From Microbacterium luticocti DSM 19459 (GTDB lineage: Bacteria > Actinomycetota > Actinomycetes > Actinomycetales > Microbacteriaceae), in NCBI RefSeq assembly GCF_000422405.1, contig NZ_AULS01000008.1, positions 62,001 to 126,000 of the forward strand: a stretch of 64,000 bases of DNA, read 5' to 3'. Positions 44,181 through 53,872 of the stretch are shown in pieces. How positions within the stretch are numbered: the first letter of the stretch is position 1; each line of letters starts with the position of its first letter. Under the pieces are notes generated by a model. It was given only the letters and a program-made list of their open reading frames with translations. It was not told the DNA's origin and made no database searches. The position numbers were made by a program, and so were the translations under genes.

Positions 44181-44264
44181 GGTCGTGGATACCGCAGCAC
44201 TTCACTCAGAGTGGATGTCACAGCCCGGGCCCACCGCCCCGGCCGACCCCCGAAGGAGAACGCC

Positions 44265-45575
44265 ATGACCCCCACGCCATCCGCCGCCCCCCTCCGCGCC
44301 GGCGACCAGGTCCAGACCGCGGCCGAGCTCCAGGAGATCTGGGACACCGACCCGCGGTGGGACGGCCTCGAGCGCACCTACACCGCCGAGGACGTCATCC
44401 GGCTGCGCGGCACTGTCCGCGAAGAGAACACGCTCGCCCGCCGCGGCGCCGAGAGCCTGTGGAACCTCATCCACACCGAGGAGTACGTGCGGGCACTGGG
44501 CGCGTACACCGGCGGCCAGGCCGTGCAGCAGGTGCGCGCCGGGCTGAAGGCGATCTACCTGTCGGGCTGGCAGGTCGCCGCCGACGGCAACCTCGCCGGC
44601 CAGACCTACCCCGACCAGTCGCTGTACCCGGCCAACTCGGTGCCGGCGGTGGTGCGACGTATCAACAACGCGCTGCTGCGGCAGGACCAGCTCGAGCACG
44701 CCGAGGGCCGTGTCACCCGGGACTGGCTGGCCCCGATCGTCGCCGATGCCGAGGCCGGGTTCGGCGGACCGCTGAACGCCTACGAACTGGCCCAGTCGAT
44801 GATCCAGGCCGGAGCCGCCGGCATCCACTGGGAGGACCAGCTGGCCAGCGAGAAGAAGTGCGGTCACCTGGGCGGGAAGGTGCTGGTGCCCACCCAGCAG
44901 CACATCCGCACCCTGAACGCGGCGCGGCTGGCCGCCGACGTCGCGGGCGTTCCCACCGTCATGATCGCCCGCACCGACGCCCTGGCCGCCGACCTCATCA
45001 CCAGCGACGTCGACGAGCGCGACCGCGGGTTCCTCACCGGTGAGCGCACCACCGAGGGCTTCTACCGGGTGCGCCCGGGCATCGAGCCGGTGATCGCCCG
45101 CGGGCTCGCGTTCGCCCCGTACGCCGACCTGCTGTGGGTCGAGACCGGCGAGCCCGACATCGAGCTGGCCCGCGAGTTCGCGAACGCCGTCCACGCCGAG
45201 TTCCCGGGCAAGAAGCTCGCCTACAACTGCTCGCCGAGCTTCAACTGGAAGCGGCACCTGGACGACGCCCAGATCGCCACCTTCCAGGACGAGCTGGCCG
45301 ACCTCGGCTACGCCTTCCAGTTCATCACGCTGGCCGGCTTCCACGCCCTGAACCACTCGATGTTCGACCTCGCCCGCGGGTACGCGCAGCGCGCCATGAG
45401 CGCCTACGTCGACCTGCAGGAGGCCGAGTTCGCCGCCGAGGCCGACGGCTACACCGCCACCAAGCACCAACGCGAGGCGGGCACCGGCTACTTCGACGCC
45501 GTCTCGACGGCGCTCAACCCCGCCAGTGCCACCCTCGCCCTGGCCGGCTCCACCGAGGCCGCCCAGTTCCACTAG
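44265..45575 (+). CDS. aceA: Isocitrate lyase
   Basis: 436 aa. It splits isocitrate into glyoxylate and succinate, the first step of the glyoxylate shunt needed for growth on acetate or fatty acids. The active-site loop [11 protein letters not shown] (catalytic Cys) is intact, with [17 protein letters not shown] and the metal/substrate region [20 protein letters not shown] typical of the family. The ATG at 44265 has GAAGGAG well placed; an upstream in-frame ATG is not used. It is followed by a hairpin terminator and then aceB. Confidence 0.97.
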   Translation: MTPTPSAAPLRAGDQVQTAAELQEIWDTDPRWDGLERTYTAEDVIRLRGTVREENTLARRGAESLWNLIHTEEYVRALGAYTGGQAVQQVRAGLKAIYLSGWQVAADGNLAGQTYPDQSLYPANSVPAVVRRINNALLRQDQLEHAEGRVTRDWLAPIVADAEAGFGGPLNAYELAQSMIQAGAAGIHWEDQLASEKKCGHLGGKVLVPTQQHIRTLNAARLAADVAGVPTVMIARTDALAADLITSDVDERDRGFLTGERTTEGFYRVRPGIEPVIARGLAFAPYADLLWVETGEPDIELAREFANAVHAEFPGKKLAYNCSPSFNWKRHLDDAQIATFQDELADLGYAFQFITLAGFHALNHSMFDLARGYAQRAMSAYVDLQEAEFAAEADGYTATKHQREAGTGYFDAVSTALNPASATLALAGSTEAAQFH

Positions 45576-45599
45576 ACCGACCGGCGAACCCCCGGTCCC

Positions 45600-45639
45600 G
45601 GATGCCTCGGCCCACCGAATCCCTCGGGCCGAGGCATCC
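45600..45639 (+). terminator. Terminator after aceA
   Basis: GGATGCCTCGGCCC pairs perfectly with GGGCCGAGGCATCC (14-bp stem, 12-base loop), 25 bases after the aceA stop. The following CCCCCTTTCCC is a weak T-tract. It probably separates aceA and aceB transcription, at least in part. Confidence 0.7.
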
Positions 45640-45657
45640 ACCCCCTTTCCCTACGCG

Positions 45658-45724
45658 GTTCGGGGCGTATTCGTGCCTCAGATCACGCCCATATCCGCCC
45701 CGAACGCACATATCCGCCCCGAAC
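45658..45724. promoter_or_regulatory. Three GTTCGGGGCG boxes upstream of aceB
   Basis: A 16-bp direct repeat CATATCCGCCCCGAAC occurs at 45690-45705 and 45709-45724 (19-bp period). An inverted copy of its core, GTTCGGGGCG, is at 45658-45667. All lie between the aceA terminator and the aceB ribosome site. They are candidate binding sites for a regulator of malate synthase. Confidence 0.6.
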
Positions 45725-45752
45725 CGGGCTCACAGACAGACAAGGAACCATC

Positions 45753-47405
45753 ATGACCATCACCCTGGGCACGGTGCCGACCACCGGCCCGATCACGACC
45801 CACCGACCGACCATCGAGGTGACCGGCCCGATCCGTGAGAGGTACGACGAGATCCTGACGCCTGCGGCGTTGGAGTTCCTCACCGCACTGCACCACCGCT
45901 TCGCCGGGCGCCGCCACGACCTCCTGGCCGAGCGGATGCGCCGCCAGTTCGAGATCGGCAACGGCCACGACCCGCACTTCCGCGCCGACACCGCGCACAT
46001 CCGCGACGACCCGCACTGGCGGGTCGCCGGCGCCGCACCGGGCCTGCAGGACCGCCGCGTCGAGATCACCGGGCCCACCGACCCGAAGATGACCATCAAC
46101 GCGCTGAACTCGGGCGCGCGGGTGTGGCTGGCCGACCAAGAGGATGCCACCAGCCCCACGTGGGGCAACGTGATCGGCGGCCAGCTGTCGCTGTTCGACG
46201 CGATCCGCGGGCAGTTGACGTTCACCAACGACGCGGGCAAGCGGTACGAGGTGACCGCCGAGCGCACGCCGACGATCGTGATGCGCCCACGCGGCTGGCA
46301 CCTGGTCGAAGAGCACATCCGGTTCACCGACCGCACCGGGCGCACCATGGCGGCATCCGGCTCGCTGGTCGACTTCGGCCTGTACTTCTTCCACAACGCA
46401 CAGGCGCTGATCGACAGCGGCACCGGACCGTACTTCTACCTGCCGAAGCTGGAGAGCTCCGAAGAGGCGAAGCTGTGGGACGACGTGTTCACGTTCAGCG
46501 AGCGTGCCCTGCACATCCCGCACGGCACGATCCGGGCGACCGTGCTGATCGAGACGCTGCCGGCGGCGTTCGAGATGGAGGAGATCCTGTTCCAGCTGCG
46601 CGACCACTGCGCGGGCCTGAACGCGGGCCGGTGGGACTACATCTTCTCGATCATCAAGAACTACCGCGGCCGCGGCGCCCGGTTCGTGCTGCCCGACCGG
46701 AGCGAGGTGACCATGACCGTACCGTTCATGCGCGCCTACACCGAGCTGCTGGTCAAGACCTGCCACCGCCGCGGCGCGTTCGCGATCGGCGGGATGAGCG
46801 CGTTCATCCCCAACCGGCGCGACCCGGAGGTGACCGCTCAGGCGCTGGAGAAGGTGGCCGCCGACAAGAAGCGCGAGGCCGGCGACGGATTCGACGGCAC
46901 CTGGGTGGCGCACCCCGATCTGATCCCGGCGGCGCAGGCCGAGTTCGACGCGGTGCTGGGCGAGAGACCGAACCAGATCGACCGGCAGCGCGACGACGTC
47001 GAGGTGACGGCGGCCCAGCTGCTGGATCTGCGCATCGGCCGCCCGATCACCGAGGCCGGCGTGCAGGGCAACGTGTCGGTGGCGATCCGGTACATCGAGG
47101 CGTGGCTGCGCGGCCAGGGCGCGGTGGCGATCGACAACCTGATGGAGGATGCGGCGACCGCCGAGATCTCGCGGTCGCAGATCTGGCAGTGGATCCATCA
47201 GGACCGCTCCACCGCCGAGGGCACCGCGATCACCCGCGAGTACGTCGAAGGACTCATCGGCGAGGTGCTGGAGACGGTGGACCGGTTCGACGGCGACCGG
47301 TTCGACGACGCCGCCGCCGTGTTCCGCGAGGTCTCGCTGCGCGAGGAGTTCCCGGCGTTCCTGACCCAGGACGCCTACTCGCGGTACCTGGTCGAGCGCG
47401 ACTGA
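45753..47405 (+). CDS. aceB: Malate synthase A
   Basis: 550 aa, the length of the A isoform rather than the ~720-aa GlcB. It condenses glyoxylate with acetyl-CoA to malate. Typical stretches are ARVWLADQEDATSPTWGN, RPRGWHLVEEH, LNAGRWDYIFSIIKNYR, SAFIPNRRDP and DGFDGTWVAHPDLIP. The ATG has AAGGAACC upstream. With aceA it forms the complete glyoxylate shunt. Confidence 0.97.
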   Translation: MTITLGTVPTTGPITTHRPTIEVTGPIRERYDEILTPAALEFLTALHHRFAGRRHDLLAERMRRQFEIGNGHDPHFRADTAHIRDDPHWRVAGAAPGLQDRRVEITGPTDPKMTINALNSGARVWLADQEDATSPTWGNVIGGQLSLFDAIRGQLTFTNDAGKRYEVTAERTPTIVMRPRGWHLVEEHIRFTDRTGRTMAASGSLVDFGLYFFHNAQALIDSGTGPYFYLPKLESSEEAKLWDDVFTFSERALHIPHGTIRATVLIETLPAAFEMEEILFQLRDHCAGLNAGRWDYIFSIIKNYRGRGARFVLPDRSEVTMTVPFMRAYTELLVKTCHRRGAFAIGGMSAFIPNRRDPEVTAQALEKVAADKKREAGDGFDGTWVAHPDLIPAAQAEFDAVLGERPNQIDRQRDDVEVTAAQLLDLRIGRPITEAGVQGNVSVAIRYIEAWLRGQGAVAIDNLMEDAATAEISRSQIWQWIHQDRSTAEGTAITREYVEGLIGEVLETVDRFDGDRFDDAAAVFREVSLREEFPAFLTQDAYSRYLVERD

Positions 47406-47500
47406 GCGCCTGACTGCGGCGCCCGGTCGCACGCGGCTGATCGCGGTTACCCGGTCGCGGCTGATCGGCCACGCGCCGCCTGACCGGCGCAGCACGAACC

Positions 47501-47540
47501 ATCCGGCGCGGCCCGCTCACCCGAGCGGGTCGCGCCGGAT
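47501..47540. terminator. Bidirectional terminator hairpin between aceB and an acyl-CoA dehydrogenase
   Basis: ATCCGGCGCG-G-CCCGCTC pairs with GAGCGGG-T-CGCGCCGGAT, an about 18-bp stem with a four-base loop in the gap between two convergent genes. There is no T-run on either side, as is usual for such actinobacterial hairpins. The rest of the 223-bp gap holds no gene. Confidence 0.7.
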
Positions 47541-47628
47541 CGCGTACCGGCCCGGTCCGCCCTCGCCGAGCGCGGCCCGGGTGGGCCTTCGCGCAGGCCC
47601 CGGGCGGCCGCGCAGATCCCGGGCCGGC

Positions 47629-49338
47629 TCAGGCGATCTCGCCGGCGGCGACGGTCTCGGCGAGCATGTGCACGCGCGGCAGGTGGTGCGCGCCGTAGAA
47701 GTCCGCGTCGGTCAGCCGCGCGGCATCCGTCGCCTGTGCGGTGTCGTGGGCCAGCACCGCCGCCACGGCCAGGCCGTGCATCCAGCCGCCGGCGAGCGTG
47801 CCGAGCATCATCAGGTACGGCACGCCCACCGCGTAGGCGTCGCGGGTCGCGCCGAAACCGATCAGCCGGCCGGTGGCGCGGCGGGATGCCTCGACCGCAC
47901 GCGCGAGGCGCTCGGCCTGCCGGTCGGCCACCGGATGCCCGGCCGCGCGCAGGTCGGCGACGGTGCGCTCGATGCGGCCGAACAGCTGCTCGGCGGTGGC
48001 GCCGCGGTCGCGGATCACCTTGCGGCCGACCAGGTCGTTGGCCTGGATGGCGGTGGTGCCCTCGTAGATCGGCATGATGCGCGCGTCGCGGTAGTGCTGG
48101 GCGACGCCGGTCTCTTCGATGAAGCCCATGCCCCCGTGCACCTGGATCGCCTCGCTGGTGACGGTGACGGCGTCCTCGGTCGTCCACCCCTTGAGGATCG
48201 GCACGAAGAACTCCGCCAGCGCCGTCTCGTCGCGGTCGAACAGGTCGCCCACGCACACGCCGAGGGCGCGCATCGCGAAGATGCGGCTGCGCATCGACAG
48301 CAGCAGCCGCCGCACATCGGGGTGTTCGGCGATCGGGGTGCCGGCGGGCCGGTCGAGCACGGCACCCTGCAGCCGCGAGGCGGCGTACGCCGCGGCCTGC
48401 TGGTACGCGCGGTCGGCGATGCCGGTGGCCTGGAAGCCCATGCCGGTGCGCGCGGAGTTCATCATGACGAACATGCCCGAAAGGCCCCCGCCGACCTCGC
48501 CGACGAGGTAGCCGGTGGCGTCCTCGTACGCGAGCACGCAGGTGGGACTGCCGTGGATGCCGAGCTTGTGCTCGATCGCGACGGTGGTCACCGCGTTGCG
48601 ATCGCCCAGCGACCCGTCGTCGTTCACCAGGATGCGCGGCACGACGAACAGCGACAGTCCCTTGGCGCCGGCCGGGGCATCCGGCGTGCGCGCCAGCACC
48701 AGGTGCACGATGTTCTCGGCGAGGTCGTGGTCGCCCCAGGTGATGAAGATCTTCTGCCCGCGCACCGACCAGGTGCCGTCGGGCCGCGGCGTGGCCATGG
48801 TGCGGATCGCACCGAGGTCGGTGCCGGCGTCGGGCTCGGTGAGGTTCATGGTGCCGGTCCACCGGCCCGACACGAGCTTGCTCAGGTAGGTCTCGCGAAG
48901 TTCGTCGGATGCCGCGGCGTCGAGCGCATGGATCTGTCCGGCGGTGAGCAGCCAGCACAGGGCGAAGGCCGCGTTCGAGGCGTTCCAGATCTCGCCCAGG
49001 CCCGCCCGCACGACCCCGGGCAGTCCGTCGCCGCCCGCGGAGGCGGGGGCTTCGGCGGTGATCCAGCCGGCCTCGACGAACGCACGGTACGCGTCGGCGA
49101 AGCCGTCGGGCAGGTGCACGTCACCGTTCTGCAGGCGCGCGCCCACGCGGTCGCCGACCGTCTCGAGCGGGGCGAGCACCGAGCCGGCGAACTCGCCGGC
49201 AGCGGCGATGATCTCGGTGGCGTCGGCGGCGGTGAGCTCGCCGCCGGTGGCGCGGGCCGGCAGGTCGAGGCCGAACGCCTCGCCGTACAGGAAGGCGTAG
49301 TCGTCGACGGGCGGGGTGTAGGCGGTCTCGGCGGCCAT
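47629..49338 (-). CDS. Acyl-CoA dehydrogenase
   Basis: 569 aa, the longer FadE-like type with an extra C-terminal domain. Core motifs are [20 protein letters not shown], the FAD region [31 protein letters not shown] and the catalytic Glu in [14 protein letters not shown]. It oxidises acyl-CoA to trans-2-enoyl-CoA in beta-oxidation. The ATG at 49338 has GAGGAGAG upstream. It is alone on the minus strand, with its own promoter and a TetR-like palindrome. Its chain-length preference is unknown. Confidence 0.92.
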   Translation of the reverse strand: MAAETAYTPPVDDYAFLYGEAFGLDLPARATGGELTAADATEIIAAAGEFAGSVLAPLETVGDRVGARLQNGDVHLPDGFADAYRAFVEAGWITAEAPASAGGDGLPGVVRAGLGEIWNASNAAFALCWLLTAGQIHALDAAASDELRETYLSKLVSGRWTGTMNLTEPDAGTDLGAIRTMATPRPDGTWSVRGQKIFITWGDHDLAENIVHLVLARTPDAPAGAKGLSLFVVPRILVNDDGSLGDRNAVTTVAIEHKLGIHGSPTCVLAYEDATGYLVGEVGGGLSGMFVMMNSARTGMGFQATGIADRAYQQAAAYAASRLQGAVLDRPAGTPIAEHPDVRRLLLSMRSRIFAMRALGVCVGDLFDRDETALAEFFVPILKGWTTEDAVTVTSEAIQVHGGMGFIEETGVAQHYRDARIMPIYEGTTAIQANDLVGRKVIRDRGATAEQLFGRIERTVADLRAAGHPVADRQAERLARAVEASRRATGRLIGFGATRDAYAVGVPYLMMLGTLAGGWMHGLAVAAVLAHDTAQATDAARLTDADFYGAHHLPRVHMLAETVAAGEIA

Positions 49339-49368
49339 CGCACTCTCCTCGATAGTGAAACTGAAGCC

Positions 49369-49385
49369 CAGTGTAAGCGACACTG
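49369..49385 (-). promoter_or_regulatory. Promoter/operator of the acyl-CoA dehydrogenase gene
   Basis: CAGTGT-AAGCG-ACACTG is a perfect 6-bp inverted repeat. On the minus strand it includes a -10-like TACACT, 31 bases before the start codon. A regulator bound here would block transcription. FadR/TetR-type repressors of fatty acid genes use sites of this form. Confidence 0.55.
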
Positions 49386-49498
49386 AGTCTCACGTATACC
49401 CCGGGTCGTGGCATCCGGCACCCGCCCGGCGCCCGCCCCGCGTATTGTGCACGGGTCGGGCCGTGTCGGTGCTCGCGCCGGCGGGCTACGCTGGAGGG

Positions 49499-50698
49499 GT
49501 GACCGAACGCGCCCCGTTGTCCCGCAAGCTGTCCGCGATCGCCGAATCGGCGACCCTCAAGGTCGACGCCAAGGCCAAGGCCTTGAAGGCCGAGGGCAAG
49601 CCCGTCATCTCGTACGCCGCCGGCGAGCCCGACTTCGCCACACCGCAGTTCATCGTGGATGCCGCCGCCGACGCGTTGCGCGATGCGAAGAACTTCCGCT
49701 ACACGCCCGCGGCGGGGCTGCCCGAACTGCGGCAGGCGATCGCCGCCAAGACGCTGCGCGACTCGGGCCTGGCGGTCGACCCGACTCAGGTCATCGTCAC
49801 CAACGGCGGCAAGCAGGCCGTCTACCAGGCCTTCCAGGCCGTGGTGAACCCGGGCGACGAGGTGCTGCTGCCCGCGCCGTACTGGACCACGTACCCCGAG
49901 GCGATCAAACTCGCCGACGGTGTGCCGGTCGAGGTGTTCGCCGGCGCCGACCAGGACTACAAGGTCACCGTCGACCAGCTCGAGGCCGCGCGCACCGACC
50001 GCACCACCGCGCTCGTGTTCGTCTCTCCCTCGAACCCGACCGGCTCGGTCTACACCCGTGACGAGACCGCGGCGATCGGCCAGTGGGCGCTCGAGCACGG
50101 CATCTGGGTGATCAGCGACGAGATCTACCAGAACCTCGTCTACGACGGGGTGAAGGCGACCTCGATCGTCGAGGCGGTGCCCGAGGTGGCGAACCAGACG
50201 ATCCTGGTCAACGGCGTCGCCAAGACCTATGCCATGACCGGCTGGCGGCTGGGCTGGATGGTCGGCCCCGCCGACGCGATCAAGGTCGCCGCGAACCTGC
50301 AGTCGCACCTGTGCAGCAACGTCAACAACATCGCGCAGCGCGCGGCGATCGCGGCGCTGAACGGCCCGCAGGACGAGGTCGAGGCGTTCCGCGAGGCGTT
50401 CGACCGCCGGCGTCGGCTGATCGTGGCCGAACTGTCGAAGATCGACGGGATGACGGTGCCCACACCGCAGGGCGCCTTCTACGTGTACCCGGATGTGCGC
50501 GGGCTGCTCGGCCGCACCTGGGCGGGTAAGACCCCCAGCACGTCGCTGGAGCTGGCCGACCTGATCCTCGACGAGGCCGAGGTGGCCGTCGTGCCCGGTG
50601 AGGCGTTCGGTCCGAGCGGCTACCTGCGCCTGTCGTACGCGCTGGGCGACGACCAGCTGCTCGAGGGCGTGCAGCGGCTGCAGAAGCTGTTCGGCTGA
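49499..50698 (+). CDS. aspC: Aspartate aminotransferase (class I, subgroup Ib)
   Basis: 399 aa. It converts aspartate and 2-oxoglutarate to oxaloacetate and glutamate. Motifs are [45 protein letters not shown] and the PLP lysine in [18 protein letters not shown]. The start is a GTG with TACGCT (49487-49492) six bases upstream, so it is leaderless. It faces murB, with a short tandem repeat between them. Confidence 0.94.
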   Translation: MTERAPLSRKLSAIAESATLKVDAKAKALKAEGKPVISYAAGEPDFATPQFIVDAAADALRDAKNFRYTPAAGLPELRQAIAAKTLRDSGLAVDPTQVIVTNGGKQAVYQAFQAVVNPGDEVLLPAPYWTTYPEAIKLADGVPVEVFAGADQDYKVTVDQLEAARTDRTTALVFVSPSNPTGSVYTRDETAAIGQWALEHGIWVISDEIYQNLVYDGVKATSIVEAVPEVANQTILVNGVAKTYAMTGWRLGWMVGPADAIKVAANLQSHLCSNVNNIAQRAAIAALNGPQDEVEAFREAFDRRRRLIVAELSKIDGMTVPTPQGAFYVYPDVRGLLGRTWAGKTPSTSLELADLILDEAEVAVVPGEAFGPSGYLRLSYALGDDQLLEGVQRLQKLFG

Positions 50699-50737
50699 CG
50701 CGCCGGGCTGAGCCCGCCGACATCTCGAGCGCCCGCA

Positions 50738-50797
50738 GCTCGCCTGCCCGCAGGTCGCCCGCCGAGGGCTCGCCTGCCCGCAGGTCGCCCGCCGACG
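50738..50797. repeat. 30-bp tandem repeat between aspC and murB
   Basis: Two copies of GCTCGCCTGCCCGCAGGTCG plus ten more bases (30-bp period) start at 50738 and 50768; a degenerate third follows. It lies in the gap between convergent genes. Confidence 0.75.
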
Positions 50798-50807
50798 GCT
50801 CGTCCGC

Positions 50808-51944
50808 CTACAGCTCGACGTTCACGAGCACCGGTTCGGGCTGCAACAACAGCCCGAACTCGCTGTGCACGCGACTGCGCACGAAACGCGCGAGCTCGGC
50901 GATCTCATCGGCGGTCGCGCCGCCCCGGTTGGTCAGCGCGAGCGCGTGCTTGGTCGACAATCCGGCACGCGAGCGCGGCAGGCGGAACCCCTTGCCGAAG
51001 CCGGTGTGCTCGATCAGCCACGCCGCACTGACCTTGACGTCGGGCAGCGGCGCGGGCGGCAGCGGGTCGAGTCCCGCGTACTCGTCGAGCGGGATCACCC
51101 GCACCGGCGCCGGGTCGGGCGCCATCGGCCACCGCGGGCACTCCGGTGGCAGGGTGCGGGCGAACGCGTCGGTGACGATCGCGTTCTGAAAGAACGACCC
51201 GGCGCTGTAGGTGTCGGGGTCGGCGTCGTCGAGCACCATGCCCTTGCCGCGGCGGATCGCGATGATGCGCTCGCGGATCCAGGCGAGGGTCACCGCATCC
51301 TGCTCGTCCAGCCCGAGCGCCGTGCGCAGCTGGGAGCCGGGCACCGGCTGGGCGCCCGAGCCCACCTCGCGCAGTTCGAGGGTCAGCGCCACGATCACCG
51401 CCCGGCGGGCCGGTACCGACCCGTAGTGGTGTTTGAGCACCGAGGTGCGAAAGCCGAGCCCCAGATCGGATGCCGGCACCGTGGCGACCTCGCCGGTGTC
51501 TTCGTCGATCAGGTCGACCTCGACGAGGGTCTGCACGATCTCCTGCCCGTACGCGCCCACGTTCTGCACGGGAGCGGCCCCGGCGGTACCGGGGATGCCC
51601 GACAGCGCCTCGATGCCGGCGAGCCCCGCGTCCACGGCGTGGGCCGCCACCTCGTCCCACGGATGCCCGGCCTGGATGCGCAGCCGCACGTGCCCGTCGC
51701 GGGGTGACGGCATCCGTTCGATGCCGCGGGTGAGCACCCGCACGACGGTGCCGTCGAACGGGGCGTCGCCGACGAACAGGTTCGACCCGCCGCCGAGCAC
51801 GAGCCAGTCGTCGCCGTCGGCCCAGACCTCACGCAGGGCGTCGACGAGTTCGGCGGGGGTGTGCGCGTCGATCATGCGGGCCGGCGCGCCGCCGGTGCGC
51901 AGCGTGGTCAGCCGCGACAGCGGCTGCGGTGCGACCTCGGGCAT
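50808..51944 (-). CDS. murB: UDP-N-acetylenolpyruvoylglucosamine reductase
   Basis: 378 aa. FAD enzyme that makes UDP-N-acetylmuramate for peptidoglycan. FAD-binding LVLGGGSNLFVGDAPFDG, PVQNVGAYGQEI and the catalytic region SAGSFFQNAIV are present, and KVSAAWLIEHTGFGKGFR marks the actinobacterial type I form. It overlaps no gene but starts 2 bp after the end of a MaoC dehydratase gene, in one minus-strand operon. Its start is ATG at 51944. Confidence 0.96.
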   Translation of the reverse strand: MPEVAPQPLSRLTTLRTGGAPARMIDAHTPAELVDALREVWADGDDWLVLGGGSNLFVGDAPFDGTVVRVLTRGIERMPSPRDGHVRLRIQAGHPWDEVAAHAVDAGLAGIEALSGIPGTAGAAPVQNVGAYGQEIVQTLVEVDLIDEDTGEVATVPASDLGLGFRTSVLKHHYGSVPARRAVIVALTLELREVGSGAQPVPGSQLRTALGLDEQDAVTLAWIRERIIAIRRGKGMVLDDADPDTYSAGSFFQNAIVTDAFARTLPPECPRWPMAPDPAPVRVIPLDEYAGLDPLPPAPLPDVKVSAAWLIEHTGFGKGFRLPRSRAGLSTKHALALTNRGGATADEIAELARFVRSRVHSEFGLLLQPEPVLVNVEL

Positions 51945-51945
51945 G

Positions 51946-52353
51946 TCAGTCCAGCCGCACCCGCACCTGGGCCTTGCCCAGCACGGTGGTGCCGGCGCAG
52001 GTGACGGTCAGGTCGATGCGCGCGGCATCCGCCTCGACCGCGCCGACCTTCGCGGTGACGGTGACGTCGGCGCCGGTCTCGGGGTCGACGACCACCGGAC
52101 GGGTGAACCGCACGCCGTAGTCGAGGATGCGGCCGGCGTCGCCCAGCCACGGCACGATGGTCTCGACCGCCAGCCCCATGGTGAGCATGCCGTGGGCGAG
52201 CACGCCGGGCAGGCCCACCCGGGCGGCGACGTCATCGCGGTAGTGGATGGGGTTGAAGTCGCCCGAGGCGCCCGCGTAGCGCACCAGCGATTCGCGGGTC
52301 AGGTGCACGGTGCGCTCGGCGATCTGGTCGCCGACGGTCGGCGTGGCGGTCAT
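51946..52353 (-). CDS. MaoC/HadB-type (3R)-hydroxyacyl dehydratase subunit
   Basis: 135 aa hot-dog fold. The catalytic hydratase-2 motif is YAGASGDFNPIHYRDDVAARVGLPGVLAHGM, with the Asp and His of the family (near residues 32 and 37). It carries the active site; the following upstream gene has the inactive-type partner, as in mycobacterial HadB/HadA. The pair probably dehydrates 3-hydroxyacyl intermediates in lipid synthesis. The gene overlaps its partner (ATGA) and precedes murB. Confidence 0.88.
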   Translation of the reverse strand: MTATPTVGDQIAERTVHLTRESLVRYAGASGDFNPIHYRDDVAARVGLPGVLAHGMLTMGLAVETIVPWLGDAGRILDYGVRFTRPVVVDPETGADVTVTAKVGAVEADAARIDLTVTCAGTTVLGKAQVRVRLD

Positions 52354-52796
52354 TCGTCTCCCCCGATGAGCAGGACGGATGTGGCGGTGACCACGTGCGA
52401 GCCCGCGGCATCCGTGATCTCGGCCTCACTGGTGACCATGGCGCCGGTGCCGATCGGTCGGACCGCCGTGATCGACAGCCGCCCGGTCAGTTCGTCGCCG
52501 GCGACGATGGGGCGGGTGTAGCGGAACCGCTGCTCGGCGTGGATGGTGCGCTCGAGCGCGATGCCGGTGTCGGGTTCGGCCAGCAGCTGCTGCAGGGTCA
52601 GATCCTGCACGACCATGGCGAAGGTGGGTGGGGCGACCACGTCGGCATAGCCGAGCGCGCGGGCGGCGTCCGGGTCGGTGTGCTGCGGATCGGTGGCGAG
52701 CACGGCACGGGCGAACTCGCGCACCTTCTCGCGCCCCACCAGGTACGGCGCGGTCGGCGCGAACACACGGCCGACCAGATCGGGATTCACGCTCAC
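52350..52796 (-). CDS. HadA-type MaoC dehydratase partner subunit (FAS1-like dehydratase domain)
   Basis: 148 aa. The N-terminal part VGRVFAPTAPYLVGREKVREFARAV and APPTFAMVVQDLTLQQLLAEPD are typical of the HadA half, which binds the acyl chain and lacks the catalytic pair. ERTIHAEQRFRYTRPIVAGDEL follows. The start is GTG with TAGGAT six bases upstream, a leaderless promoter. In M. tuberculosis hadABC lie next to secE; here they are ~43 kb from it but still beside murB. Confidence 0.88.
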   Translation of the reverse strand: MSVNPDLVGRVFAPTAPYLVGREKVREFARAVLATDPQHTDPDAARALGYADVVAPPTFAMVVQDLTLQQLLAEPDTGIALERTIHAEQRFRYTRPIVAGDELTGRLSITAVRPIGTGAMVTSEAEITDAAGSHVVTATSVLLIGGDE

Positions 52797-52815
52797 CCTG
52801 TCATCCTATCCGGGA

Positions 52816-52875
52816 CGGTATGGCCGCCTCTCCGGCCCGGTATCGCCGCCTCTCCGGCACGGTATCGCCGCCCGA
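52816..52875. repeat. 22-bp tandem repeats upstream of hadA
   Basis: Units start at 52816, 52838 and 52860 with CGGTATGGCC or CGGTATCGCC; the last is partial. They lie directly upstream of the leaderless hadA promoter. The remaining gap to 53066 holds no gene. Confidence 0.75.
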
Positions 52876-52953
52876 GCGGCGCCGGGCGGCGCCCGGAGGG
52901 GTGCGTCGCGGCCAGGACTGCCCGGCCGCCAGGCCGCAGCATCCGTTCACAAG

Positions 52954-53002
52954 GTTCGGAGGATCGCATCAACCTCGGACCGATTCCCCCGGATCATCCG
53001 AA
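52954..53002. repeat. Long-spaced inverted repeat in the hadA-TauE gap
   Basis: GTTCGGAGGATCG (52954-52966) is nearly the reverse complement of GGATCATCCGAAC (52990-53002), with a 23-base spacer. It lies downstream of the TauE/SafE gene on the minus strand and could be its terminator, although no T-run follows. Confidence 0.4.
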
Positions 53003-53066
53003 CTTCGCGCGATGTTCCGAACTCTGCGAGGGGCGAGAAGGACCTCGTGGCGGCGCGGGGATGCGG

Positions 53067-53861
53067 TCAGGCCTTCTTCGGTCGACCGCCGCGCCACGCC
53101 TTGAGCGCCATCTGCACGGCGATGAACGCGACGAACACGGCGAACAGGATGTTGGCGGCGGTCGGGTTCAGCAGGGTGGCAAGCCACGCGCCGACCGCGG
53201 TCATGGTGCAGGCCGAGACACCGACCAGGGCCGCAGCGAACAGGTCGACGTTGCCGCGGCGCAGGTTGCCGATCGTGCCCGACAGGGCGGTCGGGATCAT
53301 CATGAGCAGCGAGGTGCCCTTGGCGATCAGGTCGCTCACGCCGAAGCCGAGCATCAGCGCGGGCACGATGATGACGCCGCCGCCCACGCCGAGAAGGCCC
53401 GACAGCACCCCGGTGAGCAGGCCCACTGCGATCAGCCCGAGCACGCTGAGCCAGGTCAGCGGCAGCTGCGCGTCACGCGACGGGATGACGAAGAACAGGC
53501 CGATGATCACCACCACGAGAAAGCCGACGAACACCCAGCGCAGCACGTTCACCGGCATCCGGGCGAGCAGCCACGTGCCGACCTGCGCGCCGATCACCGC
53601 CGCGGCGGCCAGGATGAGCGCGGGGATCCACGCCACGGCCCCGTGCACCGCGTACGAGATGACGCCCACCGCCGCGGTGGGCACGATCGCCGCCAGCGAC
53701 GTGCCGGCCGCCCGCCGGTGCTCGAACCCGGCCAGAAAGGTCAGCATCGGCACGATGACGGTGCCGCCGCCGACACCGAACAGCCCCGACAGCAGGCCGG
53801 CCGCCAGGCCGATGCCGATGAGCAGAAGGACGGTTCGGGCGCTGCGTTCACTCGTGCTCAT
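53067..53861 (-). CDS. TauE/SafE (TSUP) family membrane permease
   Basis: 264 aa, eight predicted membrane segments in two repeats. Each repeat starts with the family motif: GLLSGLFGVGGGTVIVPML near residue 22 and GVLSGLLGVGGGVIIVPAL near residue 150. TSUP proteins move sulfite, sulfoacetate or other organic anions across the membrane. The last residues are basic (KAWRGGRPKKA). No sulfur gene is adjacent, so the substrate is not known. It starts 11 bp after the end of the neighbouring LytR-CpsA-Psr gene and may share its promoter. Confidence 0.9.
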   Translation of the reverse strand: MSTSERSARTVLLLIGIGLAAGLLSGLFGVGGGTVIVPMLTFLAGFEHRRAAGTSLAAIVPTAAVGVISYAVHGAVAWIPALILAAAAVIGAQVGTWLLARMPVNVLRWVFVGFLVVVIIGLFFVIPSRDAQLPLTWLSVLGLIAVGLLTGVLSGLLGVGGGVIIVPALMLGFGVSDLIAKGTSLLMMIPTALSGTIGNLRRGNVDLFAAALVGVSACTMTAVGAWLATLLNPTAANILFAVFVAFIAVQMALKAWRGGRPKKA

Positions 53862-53872
53862 CGACCACGAGC

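Noticed and set aside
52954-53002. Insertion-sequence terminal inverted repeats
   Set aside because: The arms are only 13 bp with a 23-base spacer, and no transposase or target duplication is present.
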